NCBI RefSeq assembly: GCF_010093595.1
Contig: NW_022985461.1
Coordinates: 31,822-95,821 of the forward strand
Reading direction: 5' to 3'
Length of the DNA stretch: 64,000 nucleotides
From: Mytilinidion resinicola
Lineage: Eukaryota; Ascomycota; Dothideomycetes; Mytilinidiales; Mytilinidiaceae
In this document: positions 10,624 through 20,845 of the stretch, one piece after another
How positions within the stretch are numbered: the first letter of the stretch is position 1
How the letters are laid out: the number at the start of each line of letters is the position of its first letter
Program-made: the position numbers and the translations under genes
Notes under the pieces: model-generated
Database searches by the model: none
What the model was told of the DNA's origin: nothing
The model's input: the letters and a program-made list of their open reading frames with translations, nothing else

Positions 10624-12078
10624 TCATAACATCGGAAGAGCCTTTCCTTCACGCTCCTTGCCAGTGATTCTCCTCTTCTGCGCCGCTCTCATTATGTCTA
10701 ACGCCTCTTGGTCACTGATATCAACCAGGTTTTCCACATCGACATGTTTTTTCGCCAAGGTCTTTGCGGATATGAAATATCCTTCGATATTGATGCTGCC
10801 CGGACTCTGCATAACGCGCTTACAGAAGTCGGTATAATCGGTGAAGCACATCCTACTGCCCTCAAGACCTTCCAATACCATGGCGAAGCAATGTGGCATT
10901 GCCTCGAAGCGATCCCAAACGACCTTGACGCCCTGTCTTGCAAGTCGTTGCGCAAACACTGAAGCTTCGTCCGCGAGAGTCTCATCCCCTGAGACTACGA
11001 ATATAGGAGGGGAATTTTCCCAGGACATTGCTGCTAGAGGAGAAACCAATGGATGACACAGTGCGCTGCCCTCACAAAATAAGTCTACCCTAGGAGGATC
11101 GGTGGGCCAAACAAAGTCTGGAGGAAATGTGCTCTTCTCTGTGATACTGGGCGGCGGGAGATAATCGTATATAACGTTCCCTTCGATCGATGGTAGCGAG
11201 CGGGTAACGTCCAGCCAAGGCGAGAAGAGTGCTACGCCAGCGGGCAGGGGAATCGTGCAGATCTTGTTGTTCCAAGAAACAGACGGCAGCTCATTAGGAG
11301 CACAGCTTCGGTGCAGTTGAAGCAAGAACTGAAGCAGAGCTGTAGACAGATTTCCACCAGCGGAATCGCCACCGAACACTATTTTTTCTGGTGGGACTCC
11401 AGCATGGTAGGCGTCGTCTGGAGGGTAAAGAAGAGACATATATGCCACCAGAGCATCCAGAAGCTGAGCTGGAAAGGCGGCTTGAGGTGCTAAACGGTAT
11501 CGTACGGAGTATACTCGACCGCCGGTCATTCTGGCTATCTTGCTAGTCACAGGACGATGTGTCGAGGGATCCATGAGAAAATAGGCACCGCCATGGAAAT
11601 ACAGCACAGTCAAGTCGCTTGTGACTTCTTTCATGAGATTCTCGTATTTCTGCTCTTCTGATATTGATGGCTCGGGCGCATCCTTTGCTACGTTTGCGCG
11701 GTATCCGGTCCACTCGGCTTCTACTGGAAGCAGCGGCGGTTGCGTATATTTCTCATCGCCTTGTTTCATTTGGTCGATCGTCTTGAAAAGTAGTTGGCGT
11801 AAGTCGTCCTCAAGTGGCACAGGCGCAGTGACCCGACTGATCCACATGTCTCCTTTGACTCCCGGATCTTTACACGATTGATACTGTTGCTTGGATATGC
11901 TGGAAGGCTTTCCGGGATTTGCTATCAATTGGCGGAGGATGTTGATAACAAGCTCGGTCCGTAAACTCCATTTCGAAGAAGTAGGAGACAGCCATAATGA
12001 ATGCAGCAGTGCTGTCTTGAACATGAAGGGAATATTAGGGGTGAGGACCTTGAGCAGTGCAGACGGGGAGGAGTCCAT
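10624..12078 (-). CDS. HSL-family alpha/beta hydrolase (lipase/esterase)
   Basis: A single-exon gene of 484 aa. It has the hormone-sensitive-lipase oxyanion motif HGGAY (about 162-166), the nucleophile elbow GDSAGG (Ser about 239), SGDETLADE with the candidate acid near 365-370, and a C-terminal PHCF with the catalytic His near 396. This fits an intracellular or membrane-associated esterase, lipase or deacetylase of the fungal HSL branch; the substrate cannot be told. The open frame extends upstream to 12153, but that position is a TTG, and the added stretch (a hydrophobic Cys-rich run) has no ATG, so I start at the ATG at 12078. An N-terminal hydrophobic region (FMFKTALLHSLWL) may bind membrane. 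All catalytic residues are present. Confidence 0.9.
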   Translation of the reverse strand: MDSSPSALLKVLTPNIPFMFKTALLHSLWLSPTSSKWSLRTELVINILRQLIANPGKPSSISKQQYQSCKDPGVKGDMWISRVTAPVPLEDDLRQLLFKTIDQMKQGDEKYTQPPLLPVEAEWTGYRANVAKDAPEPSISEEQKYENLMKEVTSDLTVLYFHGGAYFLMDPSTHRPVTSKIARMTGGRVYSVRYRLAPQAAFPAQLLDALVAYMSLLYPPDDAYHAGVPPEKIVFGGDSAGGNLSTALLQFLLQLHRSCAPNELPSVSWNNKICTIPLPAGVALFSPWLDVTRSLPSIEGNVIYDYLPPPSITEKSTFPPDFVWPTDPPRVDLFCEGSALCHPLVSPLAAMSWENSPPIFVVSGDETLADEASVFAQRLARQGVKVVWDRFEAMPHCFAMVLEGLEGSRMCFTDYTDFCKRVMQSPGSINIEGYFISAKTLAKKHVDVENLVDISDQEALDIMRAAQKRRITGKEREGKALPML

Positions 12079-12270
12079 GGCGGCGGCTGAAATGCAACAA
12101 AGGCACAAAATGCGAAGACAATACGAGAGAGTTAGTAGGGAATAGGACTTCAACAGAAGCAGGAAAGCATTTTCGTGGTGACATTCGAAGGGCGGACGTC
12201 ACTTCGCCTCGGTACTTCGCCTGTGCCAGTTCTTAGCTCCCGCCACCGGGCTCTCGTGGATACGTCAGTC
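12079..12270. other. Lipase promoter side, nothing recognised
   Basis: This short stretch lies upstream of the minus-strand lipase ATG. No gene or clear promoter motif is seen. Confidence 0.3.
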
Positions 12271-12640
12271 CATCAGGCCTTACACGGTCCAAGAAATGAC
12301 ATTCGCTCGTGAGATTTTGAGAAGGTCGTGAAGCCCTTCGATGTGCTGAATACGCGTCCAAAGCGATAGCTCACATAAGGCGATTTGAAACGCACCTAGT
12401 GCATAAACGTAGCTCTGATTCACAACGTCTGGAACTTGGCATCACAGGTTCAAAAGATCGCATAGGCAAGAAGCACTCCAGACCGCTATCACGCTGCGCA
12501 AAAGACGAAAGAACACAGGTCCAATTCACGACCTCTAAACCTTTACATCACAATTTCAAAATCTCGCATAGGCAAGAAGCACCATACGCCACTATCAAGG
12601 TGTGCAAAACAGAAGTTCATAATTCGTGATTCGTGACTCG
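12271..12640. repeat. Inverted part of the 8 kb tandem array
   Basis: Reverse-complemented, this segment matches the 8033-8990 array. For example, it reads GTGAATTGGACCTGTGTTC, then TTTCGTCTTTTGCGC and GATAGCGGTCTGGAGTGC at 12530-12460, closely matching 8053-8120. Unit cores fall at about 12271-12290, 12407-12428 and 12511-12533, and a weak one at 12622-12640. The two arrays therefore flank the propeller and lipase genes in opposite orientation. Confidence 0.75.
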
Positions 12641-12644
12641 TTAC

Positions 12645-12960
12645 AAAAGGCTCCAAAGGCAACCGCTCCGAGGCCCCCTTGGGGTGCTCTCTTTTTTCCC
12701 AAAACGCCATGCTAAACGCTCACAAAGTGTCCACCTAATGCTCAAAAGAAACGCCAAAAGTAACCACCCAGTGGCCCTAAGAAGTGCCCAAAGCGCCCAC
12801 GCAATGCCAAAAGAAGTAACCAAAACGCCCACGCAATGCCCAAAAGAAAAGCCAAAAGTCCCTACCCAGTGTGCCTAAGAAGTACCCAAACTGCCCACCC
12901 GTTGTGCGAAAAAAAGAAAACCAAAAGTACCCACCTATTGCGCCGAAGAAGAAGAAAAAG
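12645..12960. repeat. Degenerate short tandem repeats 3' of the membrane-anchored gene
   Basis: Irregular repeats built from CCCAAAA, CGCCCACGCAATGC and AAAAGAA-type words recur every 20-45 bp. They lie directly downstream of the stop codon of the minus-strand gene at 12964, so they would be in its 3' UTR or flank. The plus-strand frame through them is only a by-product of the repeat. Confidence 0.5.
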
Positions 12961-12963
12961 CAC

Positions 12964-14730
12964 CTAAATTCCCCGCCTCAAAAATAAGAAAAAGGCCCGG
13001 AAGAGCCAGACAAACGGACGCAGAGCCAGCGACAAGGTCACGAATGGTGGCTCCGGGGCCCAGTCGTAGACTCCGAAGCCTTTCATACTTTTCGCGTACG
13101 CTGGCTGGCAGAAGTAGGTACTAAAGCAACTATTAGCACCAGAAAAAGGTACTCAGAAGGGTAGAAAGACTTACCAAAGCGTCGACTCCACGATGTACCA
13201 CGCAACCAGGCCAAGAAGCAGCAGAATCAACCATGTCGGGGCAGGGTCGCGGAGGCCTCGTCGTGGTGCCATTTGATGGTAGCTTTGGCATTTGCACGCT
13301 CTGCAGGTGCTTCGGTCGCTTTTTGCGACGCTGACGCTCTCCTCCAGACGCTGCATGCCCTTGTTTGCGTCCTTTATCGAGGAACGCGTGGCGAAGAGGC
13401 GGGCGTTCATGTTGGAAAGTTGGCCCATTTCGTGGCCTCGCTGGGTGTTTTCGGTGGTTTTGGTGGTTTCAGGACCGAGAGAGGGGAGGATTTCGGTCGG
13501 AGATTCGACGGTCTCGTCATCTCCAGGCATTGCGACCATCTTCTCCAATGAGTTGATGGTCGAATCGCTGTACGCTCTGTGGCGGTTTTGGTCGGTTTTC
13601 CCGGCATTTCTCGCATCAGCAACAATGCGTGCCAACGCGGAGGTGGGTAGGTTGCGTGGTCGGGGGGTATTTGCGGGCAGTTCTTCTACGAAAGATGGGG
13701 ACGTTTTCGGTGCAAGTAGGCGACTAAGGGCCCGCATCGTGTCCGCTGGATCTTCCTTTTGGACCGTCTCTGGAATCGGGACTTCAGTCTTCTCGATAAC
13801 TTCCGTTTTCTTTTGCGGTACGGAGGTGTTCTTGATAATCTCCACTTTCTCCTGCGGCACGAGAGTCTCTCTGACAACCTCCACTTTCTTTTGTGGCACG
13901 GGAGTCTTCCTGGTAGTCGCAGACCGCGGAGCACCCATCTCCAGAATGCGGCGTTTCAGAGACTCAGTCGCGATCCTATCTGGTTCGGACACAGGTGGTG
14001 AGGGGGTCTTGCATCCAGCACCCATGTACAGAATGCGGCGTTTCAGAAGGTCACTCGCGATCTTGTCTGGTTGGGACGAAGGTGGTGAGGGGGTCCTCGG
14101 TCTTTCAGCCATGTGTGCAACAGCAGGAGTCCCAGCGTCCAATTTCGAGGGCCATTGTTCCTCGGTATCTTCGACGTCGTGATTCTCGTCATGATTCTCG
14201 TCGTGATTCTCATCGTAATTCTCGTCCAATTTCTCGTCCCATTGACCATCTTGATCAGCAGCTGAAGCAATTCCGGCGTCGTAATCCCGCGGGAAAACGT
14301 GTCCGAAAGGCACGTCTTCTTCAGGTGCAACTGGAGCCTCGTCCACCGGCGTCATGAAAACGTCCACCTCGGGTATCCATTTTGCCACTTCCTGTGAGCC
14401 ATTGAATCCTGTCTGAGCAGGCTGGCGACGGGACAGAATCTCCGCAGTCAAAGCCCCATATTTGCGTGCTTTGCGGAAAGGCTCGACTCTCTTCCCGGAA
14501 AGCAGCTCTCGCAGGCGTTTCTCTGCTCGTGCGTTCTGAATCATGAGGCGGCCGAAGTCGTCTTCCGCGTCCTCCAGCGAGCTGAGGCCAGACGATGCCA
14601 CCGAGACGGCAGGCGATCTGCGAGCAGCTGAGGTCCACAGGTCGGTCTCTGTGACCTCGGGTGAAGTCATCTGGGGTGGTGAAGGTCCGGAGTAGAGGTA
14701 TGGTGGAGCGGGAAGACGGTAAGGAAGCAT
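12964..14730 (-). CDS. Low-complexity protein with internal repeats and a C-terminal membrane anchor
   Basis: Exons 14730-13175 and 13120-12964 (54-nt intron GTAAGT...TGCTAAT...TTTAG) give 570 aa. Without the intron the frame would end at TAA right at the donor. Splicing adds 51 residues including YGVYDW-like GFGVYDWAPEPPFVT and a second hydrophobic segment. The start is the ATG of MLPYRLPAPPYLY; the longer frame opens at TTG. The protein is mostly disordered. It has three DENHD-type repeats, two copies of TPSPP(S/V)S(Q/E)PD(K/R)IA with LKRRIL(Y/E)MGA, and three roughly 11-residue TxVPQ(K/E)K repeats. Near the C-terminus lies the membrane helix TWLILLLLGLVAWYIV. The layout suits a tail-anchored ER or nuclear-envelope protein; no family is recognised. 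Confidence 0.75.
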
Positions 14731-15991
14731 GGCGATTTCGGGGTGTTTTCTGTACGCAATTGATCGGGAGGGTAGAGTTTGAGATGAGAAGAGAGAAATT
14801 CTGATGGTGCGGGGTGTGGTTGTGGAGATCTGATAGCTGGCTGATCGCTGGCGAGAGAGTTTGTGAGGAGACGGAGGACGACGCGTCGCGGGGAGAAGAT
14901 AAACTGGCGGCCTGGCTCGTGCGCGCCCCGCCCAGTTCGGCGCGTCGACCCGCAGGGGTGGCGCGGCATGGCGGGTAGGGCTGCATATGGACCCGCAGTG
15001 AATTGCAGATCGTGGAGCCAAAAAGATTAGCGTGTGCGCGCTAGAGGCCCGAGGCTGTGGGTATGGGGAAGTTGAGGGAAGTCGCGATGGGCGGCTTCAC
15101 CACCTCAGCGGGCCTGCACACTGTTACATCGGTGAATCTGCCACAATGACGCGCGGTCCACTCACTCATTTTCGTCTGGGCTGATGCTACTATCGAGGTG
15201 TTGCTTCCGTATGGGGTAGCAGGATGTGGGCGTGGTGTTGTGGTGTGGTGTGGCAGGCCTGGGTCTAGATGACGGACGCCGTTAAGAAGCTGGCTTTAGC
15301 CTTCACCGTTGATGAAAATGAGATGAGAAAGGAAGAAAGGAAGAGAGGAAGAGTTCATGTAGGCAGATATGACATGTGATTACGAGTTTTCACCGCTTGT
15401 CCACGGGTTCAAAGGTCGACAGCCAACAGAAACTAATAGCCAAGGCAGTGGTGCAGACTTGTCTTCTACTGTTTGACGCGCTTTGCTCTCCCTTTGAAAC
15501 TCGGAGGGACTGTGGAAAGGTGGCGTAAGTCATGTGATCAAGGATGACTGTCAGCCATGGGGGCAGTATACTACCCTGTCACGAGGTAGCGTAAGCATAT
15601 CTACTACTTTTTAACGTGCTTCAACACGCTTTCGGGGTGCCGAGAATATGTGTTTTATCCCTTTTGGTCAGTATGGTGCCTCTTTGGACCACCTTAGACG
15701 GCGTTGCCTGCGACCTCACATTTTTTAGGGCTGGTCATATTGATCAAGTTCAGAAGTATTATTAGGTAGATCAAGTAGCAAGCATGTGTGCAAAGAATTG
15801 AATATGGGGTGTGTACGATTCCATATTGATGTCACTGTGTCTAGTTCCTGATCGTAAATCTTTCTGCCACTGTCTGCAGTGCTCCAACGCATTTCAAACT
15901 TATGTAGCAAATATAGATGTGGGGTTATGACTAGCTGAGAAATGCATCAAGGCAACCCAAACATCGTTAACCTCGAAGCGCGGACTTCCTT
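14731..15991. other. Intergenic, about 1.26 kb
   Basis: This includes the GC-rich promoter side of the 14730 gene and AT-richer DNA to the right. Long frames over 14321-15021 on the minus strand start at non-ATG codons and look like extensions into the leader. No gene, RNA or repeat is supported. Confidence 0.4.
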
Positions 15992-17311
15992 TCAAGTCCT
16001 CAGGAACGCCTTCACAGCCCTGCCCCATACGACTCCCCTCTTGTAAACCGCCATGCCCGGTACACTTCCACTGCTCAAACCGTCTATCGCATCAGCCAAT
16101 GCCTCTCCACTGCCCTCTTCTTTCACCGCCCTGATAGGATACTGATATGTGCGGAACGCAAATACTAGCGCCTGGCTCTTTGGCAGTCGATGTAACGTCT
16201 GACGCTCACATCTGAGCACCGTCTCATCAATATTCACCATCTCTTCCACCGCCTCTTCGCCTTCATACAGATGGTTGCCACCTAGGCTGAACAGATTGGT
16301 ATTGGTCGTGATGCTCCAATTGGTGCGGAGAACGATCTTGCCTGTGGGTAGAGTGGCAAAGAAGCGGTCCATAGACTTTTCAATCTTCGCGCCATACCCA
16401 GGCACCGGCGCATGAATTTCAGCGAGCTTGAGATTTAGCTTCTTGGGCGTGTCGAAACCGGAGGGGAAGCAAGTTATAAAGCCTTCGAGTTTGTACTTTC
16501 CCTGGTCGGTTGGAGACTCGGAAGGGAGGAGGAAAAGGAAGTCGGTATCGATGTGTTCCCCGAGCAGGCGAAGAGATAAGACTGCGTCTTCTGCGCTGAT
16601 GGGAATCGTCTCGGACGTGATGCAATTGAGTAATTGCGCGCTCGTTCCTGGATATGAGGCTGGGATAAGTTTGAACATGGAACTGTACCGGCTCGGGAGA
16701 TATGTCCCGAACATCCAGGCGTGAAACTCGTTGACAGCTGGCACGATGCTTGGGTTTGCTGCCAGAACATCATTAGGACGGTCTTTGATGAGTTGACGAC
16801 GGAGATTGATGCGATCGACATAGGTCTTGTCTACTGCAACGAGCTCTGACATTGTAGTATTCTGGAGCGCTACATGAAGTCAGATAGGGCTCCGAGGCCT
16901 GCTATGAAATCTTACCCATTGTTAAGTGGTATCTGGGTTTGAAGGGTCGTATCTGGAGTGGCTCTATAGTTCGCCAATTGAAGTCCAGCAACGGGTCGAT
17001 CTCATTGTACACATCTTTGGTCGGCGCTTGGTGACTTTTCAAAGGCTGATGATTTGGTTGTATCTGGAAAGCTTATCAGACATTGGTCCAAGGAAACCGA
17101 CCACGGGTTGCTTGGTGGGAAGACGAAGACACTAGTAAGTCCCAGAGGCGACTTGTACGTGAGGAAAAACTGTCCGTGACTGCACAATAGCTTGGAGCAC
17201 AACCTTTTCATCTCTTTTTGTCGCCAGTGATTTGACCCCAAACCATAGTACGAGTACAACGAGGACCATGCAAACTGGCATACCGAAAGTAGGGTTGTTA
17301 ATTATATCCAT
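15992..17311 (-). CDS. DUF3445 (heme-dependent oxidative N-demethylase-like) protein with N-terminal membrane anchor
   Basis: Exons 17311-17159, 17063-16916 and 16869-15992 encode 392 aa; introns are 95 and 46 nt. Residues about 11-30 form a membrane helix (MPVCMVLVVLVLWFGV). DUF3445 features follow: DFNWRTIEPLQIRPFKPRYHLTM, MALQNTTMSELVAVDKTY, then RINLRRQLI and a C-terminal LPKSQALVFAFRTYQYP. The family was named for a bacterial heme-dependent dimethylamine-type demethylase; the fungal members are anchored proteins of unknown substrate. Both splice junctions restore family-conserved sequence, which supports the model. A TATA-like site lies about 80 bp upstream. Confidence 0.9.
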
Positions 17312-17676
17312 GTCTAAACTGATTAATAGCGGAGAGTGTACTAGATGAGAGCGGAGCTGATGGTGCAGAACAAATTGTGGGAGAACTTATATAGTCTTGA
17401 TAGAACAATAGCTGATCGGTTTGAAGACTTATAGATACGCCCACCCCGCGAAAAGTTTCCTATTTAGGTTAAGCGCCAGAAATCAAACTATGCCATGCAA
17501 TGCGGAGTGCGAGGTATGCAGTCAGTTGAAGGGCCGGAGATAATTTATTTGAACCGAAGGCGTGATAGACGACGATAGACATTCCACAAAGCACCAAAAA
17601 GGCTGGGGAAACAGAAATCAATTTCACATTTCGCCCAAAGTCAGGGTCTCTATTAAACGGCCTGACGGCCAGTCGG
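17312..17676. other. Intergenic, promoter of the DUF3445 gene
   Basis: This holds the upstream region of the minus-strand DUF3445 gene and the 3' flank of the small gene to the right. A TATA-like site at 17386-17394 is the only element seen. Confidence 0.35.
17386..17394 (-). promoter_or_regulatory. TATA-like element of the DUF3445 gene
   Basis: The minus strand reads CTATATAAG about 75-83 bp upstream of the ATG at 17311, a plausible TATA position. Confidence 0.4.
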
Positions 17677-18349
17677 CTAATACGGCAGGAGAGCTGCCCC
17701 TCTCTTCCTTCGTTGTCGATCTGATATTTGCACGGCTCCGAGGAAGTCGAACAATGTGCACAGCTTTGCGTCCAGCGCTGTTCTCGGGCTGACGGAATCT
17801 CGTGATGTGAGTTGCAGAGAACGAAGATCAGTCGGGAGATTGTAGCTTCTCAAAATGCGATCCAATGTTGTGGGATCAATGCACTTGACCTCTTCAAGTG
17901 TTTTCGGTGATCGAAAATCTTGTGGGAATACTCCATTTGAACACATTTTCGGCTGCAACTGTCCGTATTTCGCCGCCCAAGTGATTTGTCCATTGACGAA
18001 TTGAACTAGGAGGTTTGTCCTTGAGGAAGCGAGAGGTTAGAAACTGTGCATCGTCCAAGTACTCGGGAGAGACCCACCTTCGAACAAGATCATCCACATT
18101 TGGCGGACTACAGCCCATCATCATCTCCGGGTCGAGTCCAGGTGGAGGTGGCATTCTCTGAGGAGGGCCATTCGCAAATGGCCCTCCTATCGCACCAAAG
18201 TAGTCGGGTCCGTCCATACCCGTGCGACAAGAATCGAAAGATGCATTCATGATGCGTGGGTTTCGGGCATCCATGTCGAATGGTGACGGAGGCAAGGAGC
18301 GATGGTAGTCGTCGTGTGGCATGGGGGAACGTAGAGTATGGGCGGCCAT
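17677..18349 (-). CDS. Small fungal protein of unknown function, 204 aa
   Basis: Exons 18349-18078 and 18019-17677 with a 58-nt intron (GTGGGT...TTTCTAAC...CTCAAG) give 204 aa. The N-terminal half is Pro/Met/Gly-rich and disordered (MAAHTLRSPMPHDDYHRS; PPQRMPPPPGLDPEMM). The C-terminal half looks folded: VRRTNLLVQFVNGQITWAAK, then YNLPTDLRSLQLTSRD and AKLCTLFDFLGAV. Reading through the intron gives a different, shorter end, but the spliced frame is the one that continues to a long helical region. No domain is recognised. Confidence 0.7.
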
Positions 18350-19441
18350 GATGACAGTGAGGTTAGATCTAGCTCAAATATCGCTACACCTAAAGTATTG
18401 GCGGTTTGAGTAGAGTTGAATATCCCTGTTAGCCTGGGGAGAGCATTCCTCGAGGTCTTATATGATGAGATAAGAAGCAAACATCAAGATGGCTGGCCAC
18501 AAACTTGTAAAGGAGTAAACCTCGTTGTTTCATCAACGAATCGAGAGGTCAACGGAATGCAGCAGGCCGAAGCGAGTACGCAGTATGTATAAATAGAATG
18601 AAACGGGACCATAAAATTTGGAAGGAGACGAGACGACTTTCACTGCTCTAGTAACGTACTGTCGTTCCACAATTGGAGATCGTTCAATGGATTCGCATGT
18701 TATGAAGACTATTACGTCGCCTCATGGCGGTCAATTACCGGTGAAGCCGATCTCAAGGGCGAGCGGTGAGAAGCAAAGTATCTAGAGCGCCGGTGGGGGT
18801 GAATGGGACCTCCGTAGATGAGCAAACAAGTCGCCTCATCGCCTCATATCATGGCGCAAGCAAACAATAGGACAACGACTGGGCCCAACTTGTCGAATGA
18901 AAGCAACATAAACCGGCCGATCCGCTCAAAAAACCGCTCGTTGTGCCCAAGTACGTTTTGAGGATCTATGAAGGTCATCTGCAATCTAATGCCAGCTCGC
19001 CGCTCGAAAGTTCGACATGGAAAAGACCTGTCCTTATGAGATTGCTGACATGATAGTGACCAGCCGTGTTCTAGCAGAGTCGGCTAAGTGGCGAGTGTGA
19101 TTGACATGTCTTCGAGCTCGTACAATTCTCTGGCCTTGCACATGACGACGTTGTCGGTGGAGACGCTGTTCACTGGCCAGATGACAATACCAAGTTCCAG
19201 GAATAGAAGTTGGTATTACACTCGGGCGAAGGCGTCCAGATTAATGGTAGCAAACTTGTGTATCTTTCGTAGCTCAAAGGCTCGTGCTACAAGGTTGCTA
19301 ATCGTTGTTGCCAAATTTCACACATGAGGTGTCCGTTCCGAGTAGCCCGTGACACTGCAGTCCACTTCTCTGAGAAAGACGGTGAGGACTCCGGCAAGAG
19401 ATCGGTAGCAGATGCAAGGAAACCAATCAAGAATCTCCGTT
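18350..19441. other. Intergenic, about 1.1 kb
   Basis: No gene model is supported. A + strand frame at 19088-19327 lacks any family resemblance. A TATAAATA on the + strand near 18593 has no downstream gene on that strand. Confidence 0.4.
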
Positions 19442-19891
19442 TCAGGTACTTGAAGAGCTGTCTTCGTGCTCTTCGTGTAGTTGGCGGAGCTTCACATCCG
19501 ACAGATCCGTGTGATTTGTACCACTAAATGAAGCTGGAGAGTTGCTGCCGAGAGACGAAGGCTTCCCAATACTGAAGCTTCGACGATGGCCGTTCGGTCT
19601 CGCAACGAGGCTCGGGGCCCTTGGACGTGTCTTGCCACGCGCTCGCCCCCCAAACACAGGTATCTCGTAAGCTATGGCGCGCCATATATAGAGGAAGACG
19701 TCGTAGATAAGGAGGGCGGCCCATGGCCCGATGGTTAGGATGGCGAGAAATAACTAGGGAAGGAGTCAATTAGCACCTTTCTCAATCATAAAGTACTCCA
19801 AATTCAAGCTCGGTTGGAAGCTCACGAAAATGCGGGTTGTCCATGTTTCAAAGGCACTGAGGTTGTCTGGGAGAATTGAAAAGAGCGCCAT
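19442..19891 (-). CDS. Small single-pass membrane protein, 125 aa
   Basis: Exons 19891-19826 and 19753-19442 with a 72-nt intron (GTGAGC...TGCTAAT...CCTAG) encode 125 aa. It starts MALFSILPDNLSAFETWTTR, followed by a membrane helix LAILTIGPWAALLIYDVFLYIW, a short RAIAYEIPVFGGRARG segment, then a basic and Ser-rich cytosolic tail (RPRAPSLVARPNGHRRSFSI). I believe this is a conserved small fungal membrane protein whose function is not known. The intron falls within the start of the membrane helix; an alternative donor inside exon 1 gives the wrong frame. Confidence 0.75.
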
Positions 19892-20845
19892 GGCTCAAGA
19901 GCACGGTTGGGAGAGGGTTTCGATCGGTTCGGAGAGCGTCAGTAAGATGGATTAAACGGTCTTAAATAGATTCTGGGGGACCCGCGGGCAGCAACAAATG
20001 TTGAGAGGGCAAGGTTTGTTGTGGAGGATAGAACTACTGCTAGGGGCCTCGGGAGAAGCCCCACCAGCCGCCCGACACGCGTCACGTCTCCTGACGCCGC
20101 GTCTCCATCACCAAAGGCACTCGGAGGCATCAGAAGACGTTTCTACACAATTGTTGCCAGAAAGAAAAAGCCCATGTCGAAATAGAGTCCCATCTTTCTT
20201 ATGCCATGCTACCTATTGTAATATAGCGACCCCACTCCAAGCGGGTGACTCCCGCAGCCTTCCACGGTCGAGGCTGCGCAACCAACCTGGGTTACACACA
20301 GCGATGGTCGAATAGGAAGCGTTTTAATTATGGAATATGTGCGAGCCCTGGAGACTCTAGAACCAAGGTACAGTAAGAGTTCCGTCCAGTCGTAGGCTGG
20401 AAATGCACGATGCCGGTCCCGTGGCCCGCCCCGCTCACCTCTCACTATTTGAGCTGGACAGTCTGGAACTGCCCAAGTGCTGGTGACAGAGTCATTGCTT
20501 TATATTTCCCTTCTGTGACGGGGAGTAGCTACGGAGTCAGAGAGGTGAGGCTTCGTCGACGGCTACTTACGCTGGCCGATTGATCTGTTCTCACCATCAT
20601 TGCAGCCTAATTTGACAGAGCGGAGTATTAGCGGTGCCTTGCTGTCCTCGCCGCTGTCTACGCATTCTGACAGCCTGGGGCCTCTCAACACAGCCTGGTG
20701 GAGTATTACAACCTCAGCTACTACCTCAATTCCCGTCACCTCTCACCCCTCTTCTCTCAGCCCAGACCTCTTGTTGCATCGCGAACAGCTTGAGCGAGAA
20801 CTGGCGACCACCCCTCCCCCGCAACGAATCCAAAGCTTCACCAAC
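19892..20845. other. Divergent intergenic region
   Basis: This lies between the minus-strand small membrane protein and the + strand BTB gene. The BTB frame is open back to 20600 but starts there at a TTG after a CAG acceptor-like site, so a 5' UTR intron or an extra first exon is possible. Nothing else is seen. Confidence 0.4.

Noticed and set aside
12079..12153. Extending the lipase N-terminus by 25 residues as a signal peptide
   Set aside because: The extension begins with TTG and holds no ATG; the ATG at 12078 is the first possible start.
13292..14182. 296-codon + strand frame antisense to the membrane-anchored gene
   Set aside because: It mirrors codon composition of the real minus-strand gene and shows no family features.
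14731..15021. Extending the membrane-anchored protein to a 616-residue form
   Set aside because: The upstream frame opens at TTG and has no ATG before 14730.
19754..19795. Alternative donor GTACTT for the small membrane protein intron
   Set aside because: It gives the wrong phase; only GTGAGC at 19825 joins the frame of the membrane helix.
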